Program-made: the position numbers and the translations under genes
From: Homarus americanus
Taxonomy: Eukaryota > Arthropoda > Malacostraca > Decapoda > Nephropidae
Length of the DNA: 64,000 nt
Reading direction: 5' to 3'
Assembly (NCBI RefSeq): GCF_018991925.1
Contig: NW_024737068.1
Span: 3,807,910-3,871,909 of the forward strand
Shown here: positions 46,020-57,923 of the stretch, in pieces
How the letters are laid out: every line of letters begins with the position of its first letter
How positions within the stretch are numbered: the first letter of the stretch is position 1
The notes under the pieces: model-generated
The model's input: the letters and a program-made list of their open reading frames with translations, nothing else
Told to the model about the DNA's origin: nothing
The model's database searches: none

Positions 46020-46420
46020 TCTCACAGTTCAGAAGAACTGGTATTTGAAAGTCGGGGTGACTCCCTCACCCGGAGTGAGTCAACAACCCCCCGCAAAAAA
46101 ACTTCCTACACACATAAACTGAGATTTTTTTTCTTTCAACAACATAGGCAGCAACTGGATCTCCGGACTTCAGTTCATAAGAACTGGGATTTATAATGTT
46201 AGGGTGACTTCAGTACGACTGACGAAGTCAACAACCCCAAAAAAAAAATTCTGACACACATAACTGAGATTTTTCCTTCGACAGCATAGCAACTGGATTT
46301 CGGACTTCAGTTCATAGAACTAGAATTTATAATGTTAAGAGGTGACTTCAATCTGACCCAAACCAAAGTCAACAACCCCAAAAAATTCTGAGACACATAA
46401 CTGAGTCAAGCTCACAAAAA
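46020..46420. repeat. About 150-bp tandem repeat in the alpha internal region
   Basis: Roughly 2.7 copies of a unit containing 'cagttcatagaactgg-atttataatg', 'gtcaacaacccc-aaaaa' and 'cacacataactgagattttt'. The units differ by many small indels. Confidence 0.65.
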
Positions 46421-47679
46421 AAAATCAGTGGTAATATAGTAATACTTTCTGAGACTGTCCCTTGATTTACTCAACAAGTATTGGGCCAAGCTTTTCAATT
46501 ACCATGATTTTAACACTTATCACTTAACCATGTGCTCTGTTGTACTCCTGCCCAGGAGTCCTTACATGTATTTTCTGTAAATTTTTCAAAAGATTGCATT
46601 CTTTCTGGTGTCCATATCACCACAGAGTCCTCCAACCCCTCAAAGCAATTGCTGAAATTATACATGTATTAGCTCTCATCTAAACATAAAATACACTTAC
46701 CCAGCCATGCCAGTCGGTCTACACTGCTTCACGAACAATATAAATTTATAAATCATACTAATAAAACAATACAAAAAATACAAAATACTCAAGTACCTAA
46801 CACAACACAGGTTATACAAATAAATTCACTTACTTTAATTCTGACCACAACATAACTAGCTTCCAATTAAAATTAAAAGCTCTTCACCCATATTATGTCA
46901 ATTACAAGCCATGCTATTACATAACCTTAATATAATTATGGCCTTCCGGTACCTCAAGAAATCGACACTGTACGGCACTTCGTAACCCGGCACATGATCA
47001 ATGTCCTCATTGTCTGTAAATAACCAAGTGATATCAGGTGATCTGTAACAATTGCTATGGTACCAGTGCAGAAAAGTACCCAAAAAAAATTACCTTCAGC
47101 ATACAAACCAACACTTTTCTGAGATTTCACAAAAGACTGCAAAAAAAAGTGGTGGCAAACACCTCTGTTTTTCCAGACATTTTCAGACACTTTTCAATCC
47201 ATTTACTGTGCACTTTACTTTAAAACGGATTTCTAATTTTCTCGAGGGCCATGTTCTAACCTAACTCAAATAAAATTTGCAGTGAACTGTTTTCAACATC
47301 TCCATAACCTCAAAAAATTTTTGCACAGAATTACACTATACTAACACACTGGAAAAATTTCCATTACAAGACTATTAGCACTCTAAAATATTCATTATAC
47401 AGTGACATGGTTAGGTAGATGCCTGGAGAAATGGTTATTACAGCTCACATTTAAACCTAAAAAGAGTACCCCGTGTCGTTTATTCCTCCTGATCTGATAT
47501 CATGTAGATTACATCGCCTCCGTGCCACTTGTGTAAGGCGGGTTTCAACACATACACCACCCTTATACTTCTCTATTATTGTTCTTTTTGCAACACAATC
47601 AAAACTTCCAATTCCTCGGATTTGATCAATGATTAAAACCATCCCACTTCACCAGCCACCAATTTACACACACCAGATC

Positions 47680-48577
47680 TGGGGTACTAAATCTAAAGTT
47701 AGCAACTCTAATCTTAATTTCTAAAGTGCTGCCACCAGACCCCTCTGGACAGCATGTATTTCGTTGGAGTAGCCGGGCAGAGTGGACTAGGCATTGGAGT
47801 TAGGTTTTCATTGATCAGATCTAAAGATACAAAAGGTGGCTCCTGCTATACTCTTCATTGATTTATTTTCTTATAAACACACTGGTAAAAACACATACTA
47901 ACCCACACTGGCGGACCATAATTCCAAAGGCTGCTCCCAGAATTATAGCACTGGCACCTCCTAACCTTAGCAACTGCTGTGGTGGTGGTTACACTCCACG
48001 ACCGAGATGGGCTTAGGGTCCTCAGCCCACGGTGAGAGTGAAACCCGATTAATCACTTTGAGAATCAGCTACATCAATCCTATATTGACCACTTGCTGGG
48101 TATCCACCGGCTCCGGCGACCGGTGGAGTTCAGTCGCCACCCTCGATCTGGAGACAAGCGGGAATCAGCGTCAGGGGGCGAAAACATGACAACACCAACA
48201 AACTCTCTTGTCTGAGCGACAGGCGTATTTACGTTATATTACTTCTACACTGGGTGAATGACAATTCCTTTATTAGAATATGAACACTGGTGAACACTGA
48301 TAATCACTACAATTGACTGAATTAGTAACTGAATGGCACAGAAACACTAAAGAACATACTACTAGAGACAAAGCGGGAGTCAGCGTCAGGGCGCTGATTC
48401 CTCGCTCCTCTGAGGTTGCCTACACTAAGTTACTTGATGATAAGCTACTCACACAATGACAATAATTACAAACACAAACAAACTAACTGTTACTCATTCA
48501 AAGATGACCCTCAATTGACAAAGGTCTGGCAAATTACTGAACGGGTTTTTAGGAATGACAATGAGGTGCGCAGTACA
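47680..48577 (-). repeat. 5' LTR of the alpha element (copy F)
   Basis: Aligns to the 3' LTR but shorter: the U3 jumps from 'aaaaacccgtt' to 'cagtaatttgcc', and the TATA region is degraded. Direct repeats remain at about 48148-48177 and 48363-48392. Many one- to three-base differences to the 3' LTR. The minus-strand text 'ttggtggctggtgaag' just inside (about 47650-47665) could be the primer-binding site. Confidence 0.65.
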
Positions 48578-48936
48578 CTACAGCTTTTGAATTTAACTCT
48601 CGTACTTGTTCCCACGTTCTTTCGGCTTGGATGTAGATGTCTACGTTTACTGCGTTGATGTTGGCTCTTCTATGGAGTTCTTCGTTACTGATGTTATATA
48701 TGAATCTTAGTCATTTATTCTGTACCGTTTGAAGTTTCTTGATTCTCGTTGCATTAAATGAGTTGGTTGGTACAGGCGGGTAGCACATTACTGATTTTAT
48801 TAGTGCCGTGTATAATTTCCTTTTGTTTGGTATGTTCAGGTTTTTTAATGTTATTTTTTGAGAGTTTGCTACATAGTTTGTGGACTTTTTCGTTGATGAA
48901 GCTCTGGCAACCATTTGTTGCGATTTTCAGTCCCAC
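48578..48936 (-). pseudogene. LINE RT fragment: outer part of the right palindrome arm
   Basis: Minus-strand match to 38340-38690 of the jockey-like LINE, encoding GLKIATNGCQSFINEKVHKLCSK and the following region. It abuts the alpha element through the CTAC duplication and thereby continues the right arm. Confidence 0.8.
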
Positions 48937-51089
48937 TACTTGAAAGAGCGGAAAAGTAGTATAGAGTGATGAATAAAATGCAGATAATACTAATAAATGT
49001 AATAAGTGTTGTAAGGGATATGAGTATACTGTACTGTATATGTCTGCACGACATACAATATTGCAAAATATATTGATTGCGAAATGTAATAAATTACAAA
49101 ACAGGGAGATCTTGTTATACGAAAATTTGATGATACAAGGTTAAGGAATTTGCACCCTATATTCGCAATACTGTACGAGCGATATTGTTTGATGATACGA
49201 GAAGCGAGGACAGTGGCCTCGGGGTTAGTTATACTGCAGACTTTTCCTGTGAAAAAGCCATAATTTTGAGCAATATATTACTGTACTCATTTTGTACTCA
49301 AATGTACTAGTCTAAAGGACTAAAAATTTTATCTCTTGTGCAAATTATGTGATGTTTACACTCAAATTATTCACTATCTCACAAGGATTCTAGCAATGCA
49401 AGTTATATTCTGCTAAGTTGAGTCTGTGACATTTTATAAGATAAAATCTTTAAGCTTAAAACTACCTTCGCCCTGGCTGGGAGGATGAGGACAGGGTGAG
49501 GTGAGGTGTTGATAGCCGGGCGGCGCAGGTTACCACGTGCGTATTTTTCAGTCATATAGAGGGAGTAAGTTTTTCGCTTATAAAATGTCAGTGAATAAAA
49601 CTTACATTGCTGGAATTCTTTTACTTTTTTCACAATATGTATGTAGGATGATGTGTGCATGTAAATGAGTAAAAATAAATGAAGAAAGTTACGTATATCT
49701 ATCCAAAAATACTAGTTGAAAAACAACCATAACACCTCACAGCCTGGCCCAGTAGTCTGCCTGATGGTTGCTATGATGAGTCTAACTTGGCTACAGTGTG
49801 GCTCAGTTTACCCAGCCGAGTAGGTGGAACAAGCAGTGATGTGGTCTGTGATGTAGATGCAGAGACATGTTTGTGAGCCTCTCAGCCAGGCTGCACAACC
49901 CCCCCCCTACCGTATTCCCCACAGCCAGATGTGCAGAGACGAGTTTGCGAGCGATTCAGCCAGGCCGCACACCCCTCCCCTACATCCCTACCGTCCTCCC
50001 CCAGTGTTTGAATCTGCTACCCCAGTTTGTCTGCTTGTACTGAATTGCATTTATTTATGTCATTGCTATACTCGGTGCTCGGGAACGCATCCCTACAAAC
50101 CTATGTATTATTCCCTGTTATACAAGTTTTTGCTATACAAGCAGACTACAAGGAACATATCTACTCGTATCATCAAGATTTTACTGTAATATTCAATCAT
50201 TGATTACAATAATATGTGGAAAATCTATACAGTACTGTACAGTATACTTCTGTATAGCATTTTACACACCAATATGTACTTAAACATGCCCCAATACCTG
50301 TACTTTACATGATTAGCCAGCTGACAACATGTGTGTTGCTTGTGAATCTTAACAATATCAATTATGTAGACTTCATGGTATACAGTAATAATGTACACTT
50401 GGTAAAAAAAAAATATCTTTCAGGAGAGGTCCTATGAATTTGGAAATGAACAGTCCTGTTGTTTCTCTAGGGTTGGTAGATGTGATTGAGACATTCCCTA
50501 CCTATTATGGTAGGTCTAATTTAGTTACTTCATTCAAAATATAAAATTAGTTCATTGCATTATGATTGGTGAAGAACAGTATGCCTCATTAGCCTTTATC
50601 AAAAGCCTTCATTCACAAGTTATTTTGTTACGCACAAGAATTGTAAAGTAATTTTTTACCGAGTGTACGGTACATGAAAAGTGTCGCTGCAATATACTGT
50701 TACGTGTTGTGGGCTAAAAACAAAATCCTACAGTGTCACTGAGAGTGTATACTGTACAATACAAAGAAGGTGCATCATGTGATACAAGTGCAATGAGTTA
50801 ATACTCGGGAGTGACTGTCAGTGTGAGCCATTCCCATTTTCCCACGGTGACAGACAAAGGTCACGCCCATTTTTTATCATTCTGGGTTAATTTCTGGGCG
50901 TTTTTTTTGGGAGGGGGGGGGCCTAGTGCTGGCATGTCATTTAATTATAATATCTTGTAGCGACATAGGGTTTAAAGGAAAATAGTTTGGTGAGGAGGTA
51001 ATATTATAAGAAAATGTAGTTAAGATGCCTCTTATCATAAGTATTTTTGAAACTGGAATAAAAAAAAATTATATTGAGAAGGTTTTACA
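48937..51089. other. Intergenic, no gene seen
   Basis: AT-rich with repeated 'tactgtactgta' words. A 70-bp tandem duplication (gcagagac...cagccaggc.gcacac) lies at about 49857-49995. A segment at 49385-49450 (agcaatgcaagttatattct) recurs at 62607-62665. No ORF is convincing. Confidence 0.5.
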
Positions 51090-54000
51090 AAAACATAAAA
51101 TATCTTTATTGACAGTTTAATAAACATAAAGTCATACACAACTGTTGCTGACTGTGATACCAGATCAAGAAGGTGAGTTGCACGACATGCCATCAGAGAT
51201 TGTCCTGTGGGAAACATTGGGAAATTGAGGCAGTGTGTGTTACAGTTCATTCCCATGGTTTCCTTTCTTCTACCTCAAATGCTGAACTGCTTGTGACAAC
51301 CCACACATGATAAAATAAAAACCATGCAACTGTCATACACAGCACACCTGAACTAAAGGTTAATGCAATCTTGGCCCTTTTTCCAATCATATGATTCTTA
51401 ACATTGTTTAATAATGACAAATATGATGTTCCAAGGGAACATATGGGTATAGGTTTATAGGTTTAGAATAGATTTAATAATATAAAATCAAATTATAAAT
51501 CTGCTTTTATTCCTCATATTTAAGCCCACAGTTCTGTCCAGCATCATTATCTTCAAATAGATAATATGAAAATATACTGCCTATGCCCAAATTACATTCA
51601 ATCTGACCACATCAAGACCAATGCAACATACAGTACTACAGTTTTTGTCAATTCAGTGACATAGCTTGTAGACAAAGTAAAGGACAAAATTATATTAGGA
51701 TCCGCTATCACACTCATGCACAAAACTCTTCTTGGTCTTAAATGGCCAATTCAAAGTTTCCATTGAAAATATCACCTGTACTCAGGGATGAATATTATTG
51801 AAAATGTGAAAGTTCAATAAGGTTCTGATCAATGAATTGCTGAGTGACTGACTGAAGTATCAGCCAATTAAGACCAGCAAAACATCTGCATTTCTAATAT
51901 CTTCAATATACATAAACTGTACCTACCATTTACTTTGGTTTTTCTGGTTTAATAGAGATTACCAAGTCACAGATATACTGCAGATACAAAAGGCCCACCC
52001 TACTTATTACTCTGTTAGAATAGCAAAAATACATTCACACACACACTTTGTTCATGGATCAATAAAAAAAAAATATATATATATATAAATAGCTAACATA
52101 ACGACTGGTACACTCAATCATCAAATTATTATAAATCAAAAACAAAGTTGATATTTATTAATATGATATATAATCCAAAAAAAAACCCAAAAAGTGCCAA
52201 TGAGTTTATGGAAATTCCTGCACCCAGAGTGAGCACTGGTACTGTACTGGAAAAAGTGGAGCCTAGAAAATAATGGCAATTCCACACATGTCATCTGCAT
52301 TGAACTTCAATAACAAAACTGAAAGTTCAAATACAAAATCCTCTGTGCAACTACATTAATTGTATCACAAAATTTGTTTTCAGAGGAGCTGTGTCTGGCA
52401 TATGGAATGTTTTATACCACTGACAAGTTTAAAATATTTTTTTTTTCTGAAGGATCCTCTTCAAACTGAAAAATATGTATTTGTTAATCACACTCAAAAA
52501 TCATTGCATCTTCATAAAGAACCAAAGAATAATTAATTTCAGCCTAAACAGACACAGTGTAGATGAACAAAGTATATATATACACCTTTAAATACCTTGT
52601 GATTCATACATTATCATTTCAAAATCTTCTTACCAACTCCACCTACCAAAGCCTCTTAAGAAAATAATGCACAGTATTATACTATTTATCAAGCTCTCAG
52701 GGTAAAAAAAAATCCTGCCTTCCAACTTGTAAGTTTTACAGGATGATGTACCAATCTAAAAGTTTTCATTCATCACTGGGGAAATGTTGAGCAGAGAACA
52801 TGAAATGTGATCCAATTATGCAGTCAGCAAGCACAGGGAATAATAATTAAAATAACAATAATAGGTTTTAAATTCATCTGTTAAATATTCCTTCATTGTT
52901 ATCATACAATCACTGCATATCAAGACTCACATAATTGCTTTTTATACTGTACCTATATTTTTAAGATGCTGTCATGTGTTCATAAATGACCTTCTGATTC
53001 TGAATTAAATAAAATTTAAAATAAATTACCAAATGACATACTAGCAACACTTAATGCCTCTTATTATTGGTGAAATTACTTACTAGTAACACTTAATGCC
53101 TCATAGCACTGGTGAAACTGTTCCAACTATCATAGCTGATAGGTACAGAACTCGCATTTTCTTGTAAAATCTAGGAAAACTAAAAAAATGCTGCAATGTG
53201 CAAAAGGAAGAATTACATACAACTAAACTTTCAACACAACACACACTTCAGATAGAGAACTATCACATAAGAGAGAAATCCAACCGTTCAGACACATTGC
53301 CCAATGATTAACGCTAAGTTAACACTATCAATCCTCAGCCAACATTCCTAGTCTTTCATGTATATGATATAACATTTATACAATATGATGTGCATTTCTA
53401 CTGAACTCATTCTTAAATCTGTCTTAAGAACATAATTAAGCTGGTTGATAAGGAAATGGATTTTTGGTATTGCTGCAAGAGAGAATGAATGAAATGGAAA
53501 GTCAATAAATCCTTTGATTCTCCATGCTATCAAGTTATGAAGCCAATATGAGCTAAACTTTCTAAACAAGCTAACCAAAAAGCTGGGCCCCCCTGTACCA
53601 CAGTAACAGCTGGACACATGCAAGTTATACTACTGTGGAAATATCAATCACCCCAGATTATAATCCATAGCCGAGACTGAGGCTACCTAAGCTTCATTAT
53701 TTATAGAAGACTAGTTAATGGATTGGAAACTTATAAAAAGCACTTCATGATCATATGGTAAGCTACATAAGATATTTCTGACCTAAAATTTTTTAATCTA
53801 ACTGCAAGTATAAAAAAATATTCATTGGATAATTTATTTTTCTTTTATGAAAGTCATAACTGCAACTTGTGTGCACTAGACACAACTTTGGTAACTACAG
53901 GTATACATTACCAGATGTTGGTGGTTGCTGTAAATAAATTTGCAGATTTTTTCATCTATGCAATGAACTCAACCCCTGATGTTTCAGATTCATCTGCAAT

Positions 54001-54479
54001 AACACTAGATGTATACACTCTTACATACTTTTAGTTTCATTATAAGTTTAAATAGTTGTAATTAATAAGAAATTCAAATAAAAAACACACACTCTGTCAA
54101 TCAAAATATACATCAATTTACATCATGTTCAGATACTCTACACACACTCCTTTATCTTTACAATGTAACAGACAGCATCTAGGCTTAATGCAAATGTGAT
54201 GAGTATAAATCTGACTTTATTTTGGTTAATTCCTCTCATCACTATCCAAACAATCATGCACCATTTCATTATACTGAGTTACACCACTAACCAACACCCT
54301 CAATGCAAGCTTTGATCATCAGCTTCCAAGTGGTGTATGGTATAGTTGCCAAGAGCTTTCTACAGACCTATCTAGTCTGTATTTCTCTACTTCATTCAGT
54401 GCTCTCACATCAACCTCAAGACTTCTATCCATCACAAAGGTCCTCAACCCTACTGACTGCTGCCCAAATGGATCAGAGA
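51090..54479 (-). other. Rab2: Probable long 3' UTR of Rab2
   Basis: Downstream of the Rab2 stop on the minus strand lie about 3.4 kb of AT-rich sequence without transposon matches, in contrast to everything around it. The first strong AATAAA followed by a T-rich stretch is near 51105. Low transposon content is what one would expect of transcribed UTR sequence, but no transcript evidence is available. The real end could be much earlier. Confidence 0.35.
51105..51110 (-). promoter_or_regulatory. Candidate polyadenylation signal for Rab2
   Basis: AATAAA on the minus strand (tttatt on the plus strand), followed within 40 bases by a T-rich run. Other AATAAA-like hexamers occur closer to the stop, so this is only a candidate. 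Confidence 0.25.
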
Positions 54480-54578
54480 TTAGCAACAACCACCTCCTTG
54501 TCCACCTGCTGCTCCCTGGTTTCCAGTTAGACCTGCACCACTTGGAGAATGCTGAGGGCCAATCTTTATACCATTTGC
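54480..54578 (-). CDS. Rab2: Rab2 GTPase, last coding exon
   Basis: 32 codons and a TAA stop, preceded on the minus strand by a pyrimidine-rich tract and TTTTGCAG acceptor at 54579. The peptide starts ANGIKIGPQH and ends GGGCC. NGIKIGPQ is the signature of the Rab2 hypervariable tail, and the final double cysteine is the geranylgeranylation site that anchors Rab2 to ER-Golgi intermediate and Golgi membranes. The middle (SPSGAGLTGNQGAAGGQ) is Gly/Ala-rich as in other Rab2 proteins. The exon starts in phase 0, after the NNE codons expected in the previous exon. No upstream exon (GTPase motifs GDTGVGKS, WDTAGQE, NKSD) was found between 54579 and 64000, so the intron is either at least 9.4 kb or the earlier exons lie outside. 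Confidence 0.85.
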   Translation of the reverse strand, partial: ANGIKIGPQHSPSGAGLTGNQGAAGGQGGGCC

Positions 54579-55060
54579 CTGCAAAACCAGATACAATATA
54601 TTCTGAGAATAAAATATAATAATATCTACACTTAGATATGGAAGAAATAGATAACAGGTTCAAGTAATCTATTTCAAAATTCCTGCCATTGAAGAAAAAA
54701 GAGAGACTCATTAGCGGTTAAGTTCAGAGATTTAGGGAAGGGGAACAACATACAAGGTCATATGCAGAAAAAGCCATATTCAAACCTGCCTTAATATTGC
54801 TAAAAATCTTTTTATAAAACTGATCATAAACCTCCCCCATGACAATGAGAATCTCTTCATATTACCATTTAAAAAAAATTTATCCCAAATTCCTCTACTA
54901 CCGAAAACCTGGAACGTAAATGAAACATTAGTAATTCATGGACTGTAAAACTAGTGTTCATTAAGAACTACCCCCAACAATGCAGGTGGCTGCATTTACA
55001 AGGTTCCTTACAAGGAATGTAATATGTTCTACTTAGGTCAGATGGGCAAAGATCTTATAA
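54579..55060 (-). other. Intron sequence upstream of the Rab2 last exon
   Basis: The 3' splice site is AG at 54579-54580 with 'attctcag...tatctggttttgcag' before the exon. The rest is unremarkable AT-rich DNA. Confidence 0.5.
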
Positions 55061-55157
55061 TTAAACAGCATAAATTCACTAATATCTCCGTTAGCCAGAA
55101 TCCCTCAAACCCGTAACTTTCCAATAGCTGGAATTTCAATTTTCTTGGAAAATTATT

Positions 55158-55196
55158 CCCAAAGCCGGAATTTTCCGGAAAAATTCTGGCTTTGGG
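55158..55196. repeat. 39-bp near-perfect palindrome
   Basis: cccaaagccggaattttccg pairs with the following half around a TTCCGGAA centre, with one extra A and one mismatch. It could form a cruciform. Confidence 0.8.
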
Positions 55197-55202
55197 AACG
55201 AT

Positions 55203-55415
55203 TTTCCGAGGGGCACACTTTCCAGAAAATTCCAAGAAAATTTTCCCATTACCCGGAAAATTCCGGGGATGGGGGAATATTTTTTCTGGGTTTAAGAGGT
55301 GAAAATCAGTCACATTTTCTGGAAATTCTGAGAAAATTTTTCCATTACCCAAAAAATTCCGGAAAATTCTGGGAATTAGGGATATTTTTCCGGGTTCGAG
55401 AGATGATGTACAGTC
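55203..55415. repeat. About 105-bp diverged tandem repeat rich in TTCCGGAA
   Basis: Two copies of a unit with 'cacatttt-c-gaaaattc', 'ttttcccattaccc', 'aaaattccgg' and a 'tttttctgggtt-agag' end. Both strands are open over part of it by chance; I do not regard these frames as genes. Confidence 0.65.
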
Positions 55416-55561
55416 AGCCAAAGATGCACCGACCCCATCCTGGATCTCGTGCTCGTAATTTTACCTGGCAATACTTGGTAAAGTAAGGCTGTATGTAAAG
55501 GTGATTGTGATTGGTTGATTTATTTTCGGCTGTATCACTGTCAGGTTAAATATTAAATAAT

Positions 55562-55815
55562 CCAAAGGTAGAATTTTTATAATAATAAACTATTCATTGT
55601 TATTTAAGGTCATAAGAAGTTTCCAAATGTTCTTATATTTGCTTAAATAATGAAGAAAATTTGATCTGAGAATCTTGTGGCAGTCCTCGTTCCTCATTGT
55701 AGTTGCCACTTCATAATATAATTTCTTCATTATTTAAGCAAATATACGAACATTTTGAAACTTATTACCTTAAATAACATTGAATAGTTTATTATTATAA
55801 TAATTCTACCTTTGG
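55562..55815. mobile_element. Foldback (MITE-like) element
   Basis: About 97-bp arms (55562-55659 and 55721-55815) are inverted copies starting ccaaaggtagaatt and containing taataataaactattca, separated by a 61-bp loop. No ORF. A target duplication was not evident. Confidence 0.7.
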
Positions 55816-56919
55816 ACCAATGAGAAAGCCTATGAGGCGTGACATCATGAAAGTTGTGGCATTTCTTGTAGGCTGACGCGGTTTGAACAGGAGTCTGTGT
55901 TGGAATTTTGTGGAGGGAGGTGTGTGACATCTGTGTGGCGAAATGGAAGGTATTTGGGTGTACTCTATTTGGTAAATCCTAAGTTCCCATTTGTTCCAAA
56001 GTCAACGAGTTGGCTACAGTCAGCATTTGCAACGTCCAAACTACTTGTGAAAGACAGCTGCTAGAAGCAAGGAGGAGAAGAGAAGTGAGAAGAGGATGTC
56101 CAAGAGGAGTGACACATACTGTTCTGGAAAGCTCTTGTCCCGTTGGTAGCTCTATTAAGGATCCGCCCCATAGGCACCTACCAGTGTAGATGTGTCATGC
56201 CGAACCTGATGGAGTGAGGGAAGCATGCAACGGTGTAACACAACAGTTCACGAAGGTGTTAGTACGGATGGGATGGTGGTCACTGTGGATATGAGCGATG
56301 CTGTGTGTCCTGATCGGAGTTGGAGGAGAAGATTCTGGTGGAGTTGTGAGAAGAGAAGGAGAGGATCCTATGTCCTGTGGGATTGACATTCCCAGTGTTA
56401 AAAATTGACTACCTAGCTGGTCCCCCCACTATTGGAAAAGCTCCCGTTCCCGTTATGAGTTCTGAAACTAGGCCGCCCAGTAAGCTTCTACCATCGTGGA
56501 ATGAGGCTATGCCGCTGAAATTAGTTACCAGGGAAGAGGTACAATCGATATGTCTTATTCGAGTAACTCGAGGCAGTTAGTACGTAGTAGATAATGTAGT
56601 CAAGAAACTCCACGTCTCCAGAAACGATTTGTTCACTCATAGAAGATGGAAGCTGAAAGGCAGTGAAAAGTAAGCAAGTGTCTGTGGGCGACCTGCCATC
56701 TGCAAATGTTAACTCTGTATCTCTGCCTGCTGCCAGATGTACCATCATCAATTGTGAGATGAGAGACCAGCTGAACAACAGAAAATAAGATATTCAAAAT
56801 GTATGTGTGAGATAAGATCCACGATATATCAGAATGTGTAATGGGCAAACGCACCCAGTAAGGTCATCCTTAAGCGGTCGAAAACACAATCAAAATCACA
56901 GATCCAAACAAAAACAAAC

Positions 56920-57498
56920 TATATAACCTCTGCATGGAATGTCAGGACCCTTCTGGATACTGGCACAAATGAGTGTCCTGAAAGAAGAACAGTCCTTGTG
57001 GAAAAAGTGCTGGCTAGGTATATCATCGACATAGCAGCCATTAGTGAGTCCCGGCTCCCAGACAAGGGTCAACTCACAAAATGGAGGTCTAGCTATACCT
57101 TCTTATGGAAGGGTAAGCCTGCTGCAGAGAGAAATCGCATTTATGGAGTTGGCTTTGCCATCAGCCAACGCATCCTACACAGGCTAACTGAAATGCCTAT
57201 TCGAATCAATGAGCGCTTCAGGACGCTCCGAGTCCCACTGAATCACTCACGTCATGCCTTTTTCATTAGTGCTTACGCCCCAACACTGGATGTAGAGGAT
57301 GACATCAAGGAGGCCTTTTACGCCGACTTCGACAGAATGCTAACCTCTATCCCCAGAGAAGATAAGGTTGTGCTCCATGGTGACTTCAATGCTAGAGTTG
57401 GCAGAGATGTTGACACTTGGCAGGGAACCATAGGGAGAAATGGTCTAGGCAAGTGTAATACCAACGGCCTACTTTGTAACAGCACCATTTGCATTATA
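56920..57498 (+). pseudogene. LINE endonuclease domain fragment (RTE-like), 3'-truncated
   Basis: Open frame encoding TSAWNVRTLLDTG, DIAAISESRLPDKGQL, GKPAAERNRIYGVGFAIS, FFISAYAPTLD and VVLHGDFNARVGRD. These are the catalytic blocks of the apurinic-type endonuclease found in RTE-type LINEs, often annotated as craniofacial-development-protein-2-like. The SDH end of the domain and all RT sequence are missing, since the frame diverges after KCNTNGLL near 57475. LINEs are normally truncated at the 5' end, so this 3' loss implies a rearrangement or later deletion. Confidence 0.75.
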
Positions 57499-57850
57499 GA
57501 AATATTTACCCAAATGTATAATACCAAATTATTCATTAACTTATTCAACTGTGCCTCAGCTGTTGATATTATGCATAGCTGAGGTTGCAGTTCCTTCGGG
57601 GAGCAAGCGAGGTCTGGCTGAGGTCAGCTCATCTTAGCACAACCGTATATCTGACGTGTTTCCTTTCTCACACTACAGAGGGCAGCCGAGGTCAACCATA
57701 TCATAACATACCTGGCCTGCTCATCTCTCTCTTGATAATAAAGTCTGGGGAGAGATCAGACTCATATCACTTGTTACCCAGTGAACACCCCACTTAAGTG
57801 TTCTCCTATAAGTGCACTAAGACTCTTCCCTTGCAGAGAAGGCACAATAT

Positions 57851-57923
57851 ACAGCCACTCCTCGACTTATGACGGGGTTAGGGACCCAAATCCAGGTCGT
57901 AAGTTGAAAATGTGAAGATAATA
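57851..57923. repeat. Tigger/pogo-type terminal sequence
   Basis: cagccactcctcgacttatg-acggggtt is the look of a pogo/Tigger MITE end. It runs into the next element. Confidence 0.35.

Larger units (their letters stand above)
44451..48577 (-). mobile_element. Complete non-autonomous LTR element, alpha family
   Basis: 4127 bp inserted into the LINE part of the right palindrome arm, flanked by CTAC at 44447-44450 and 48578-48581; the LINE copy at 38680-38700 is the empty site. On the minus strand: 5' LTR 48577-47680 starting TGTACTGCGCACC, internal 47679-45548 without coding capacity, polypurine tract, 3' LTR 45529-44451. It would need proteins from another element to move. Confidence 0.8.

Noticed and set aside
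54303..54711. Longer open frames over the Rab2 exon on both strands
   Set aside because: They are out of frame with the conserved Rab2 tail and lack any family match.
55038..55486. Open frames of 113 and 127 codons in the TTCCGGAA region
   Set aside because: Both strands are open because of the repetitive, palindromic sequence; no protein family resemblance.
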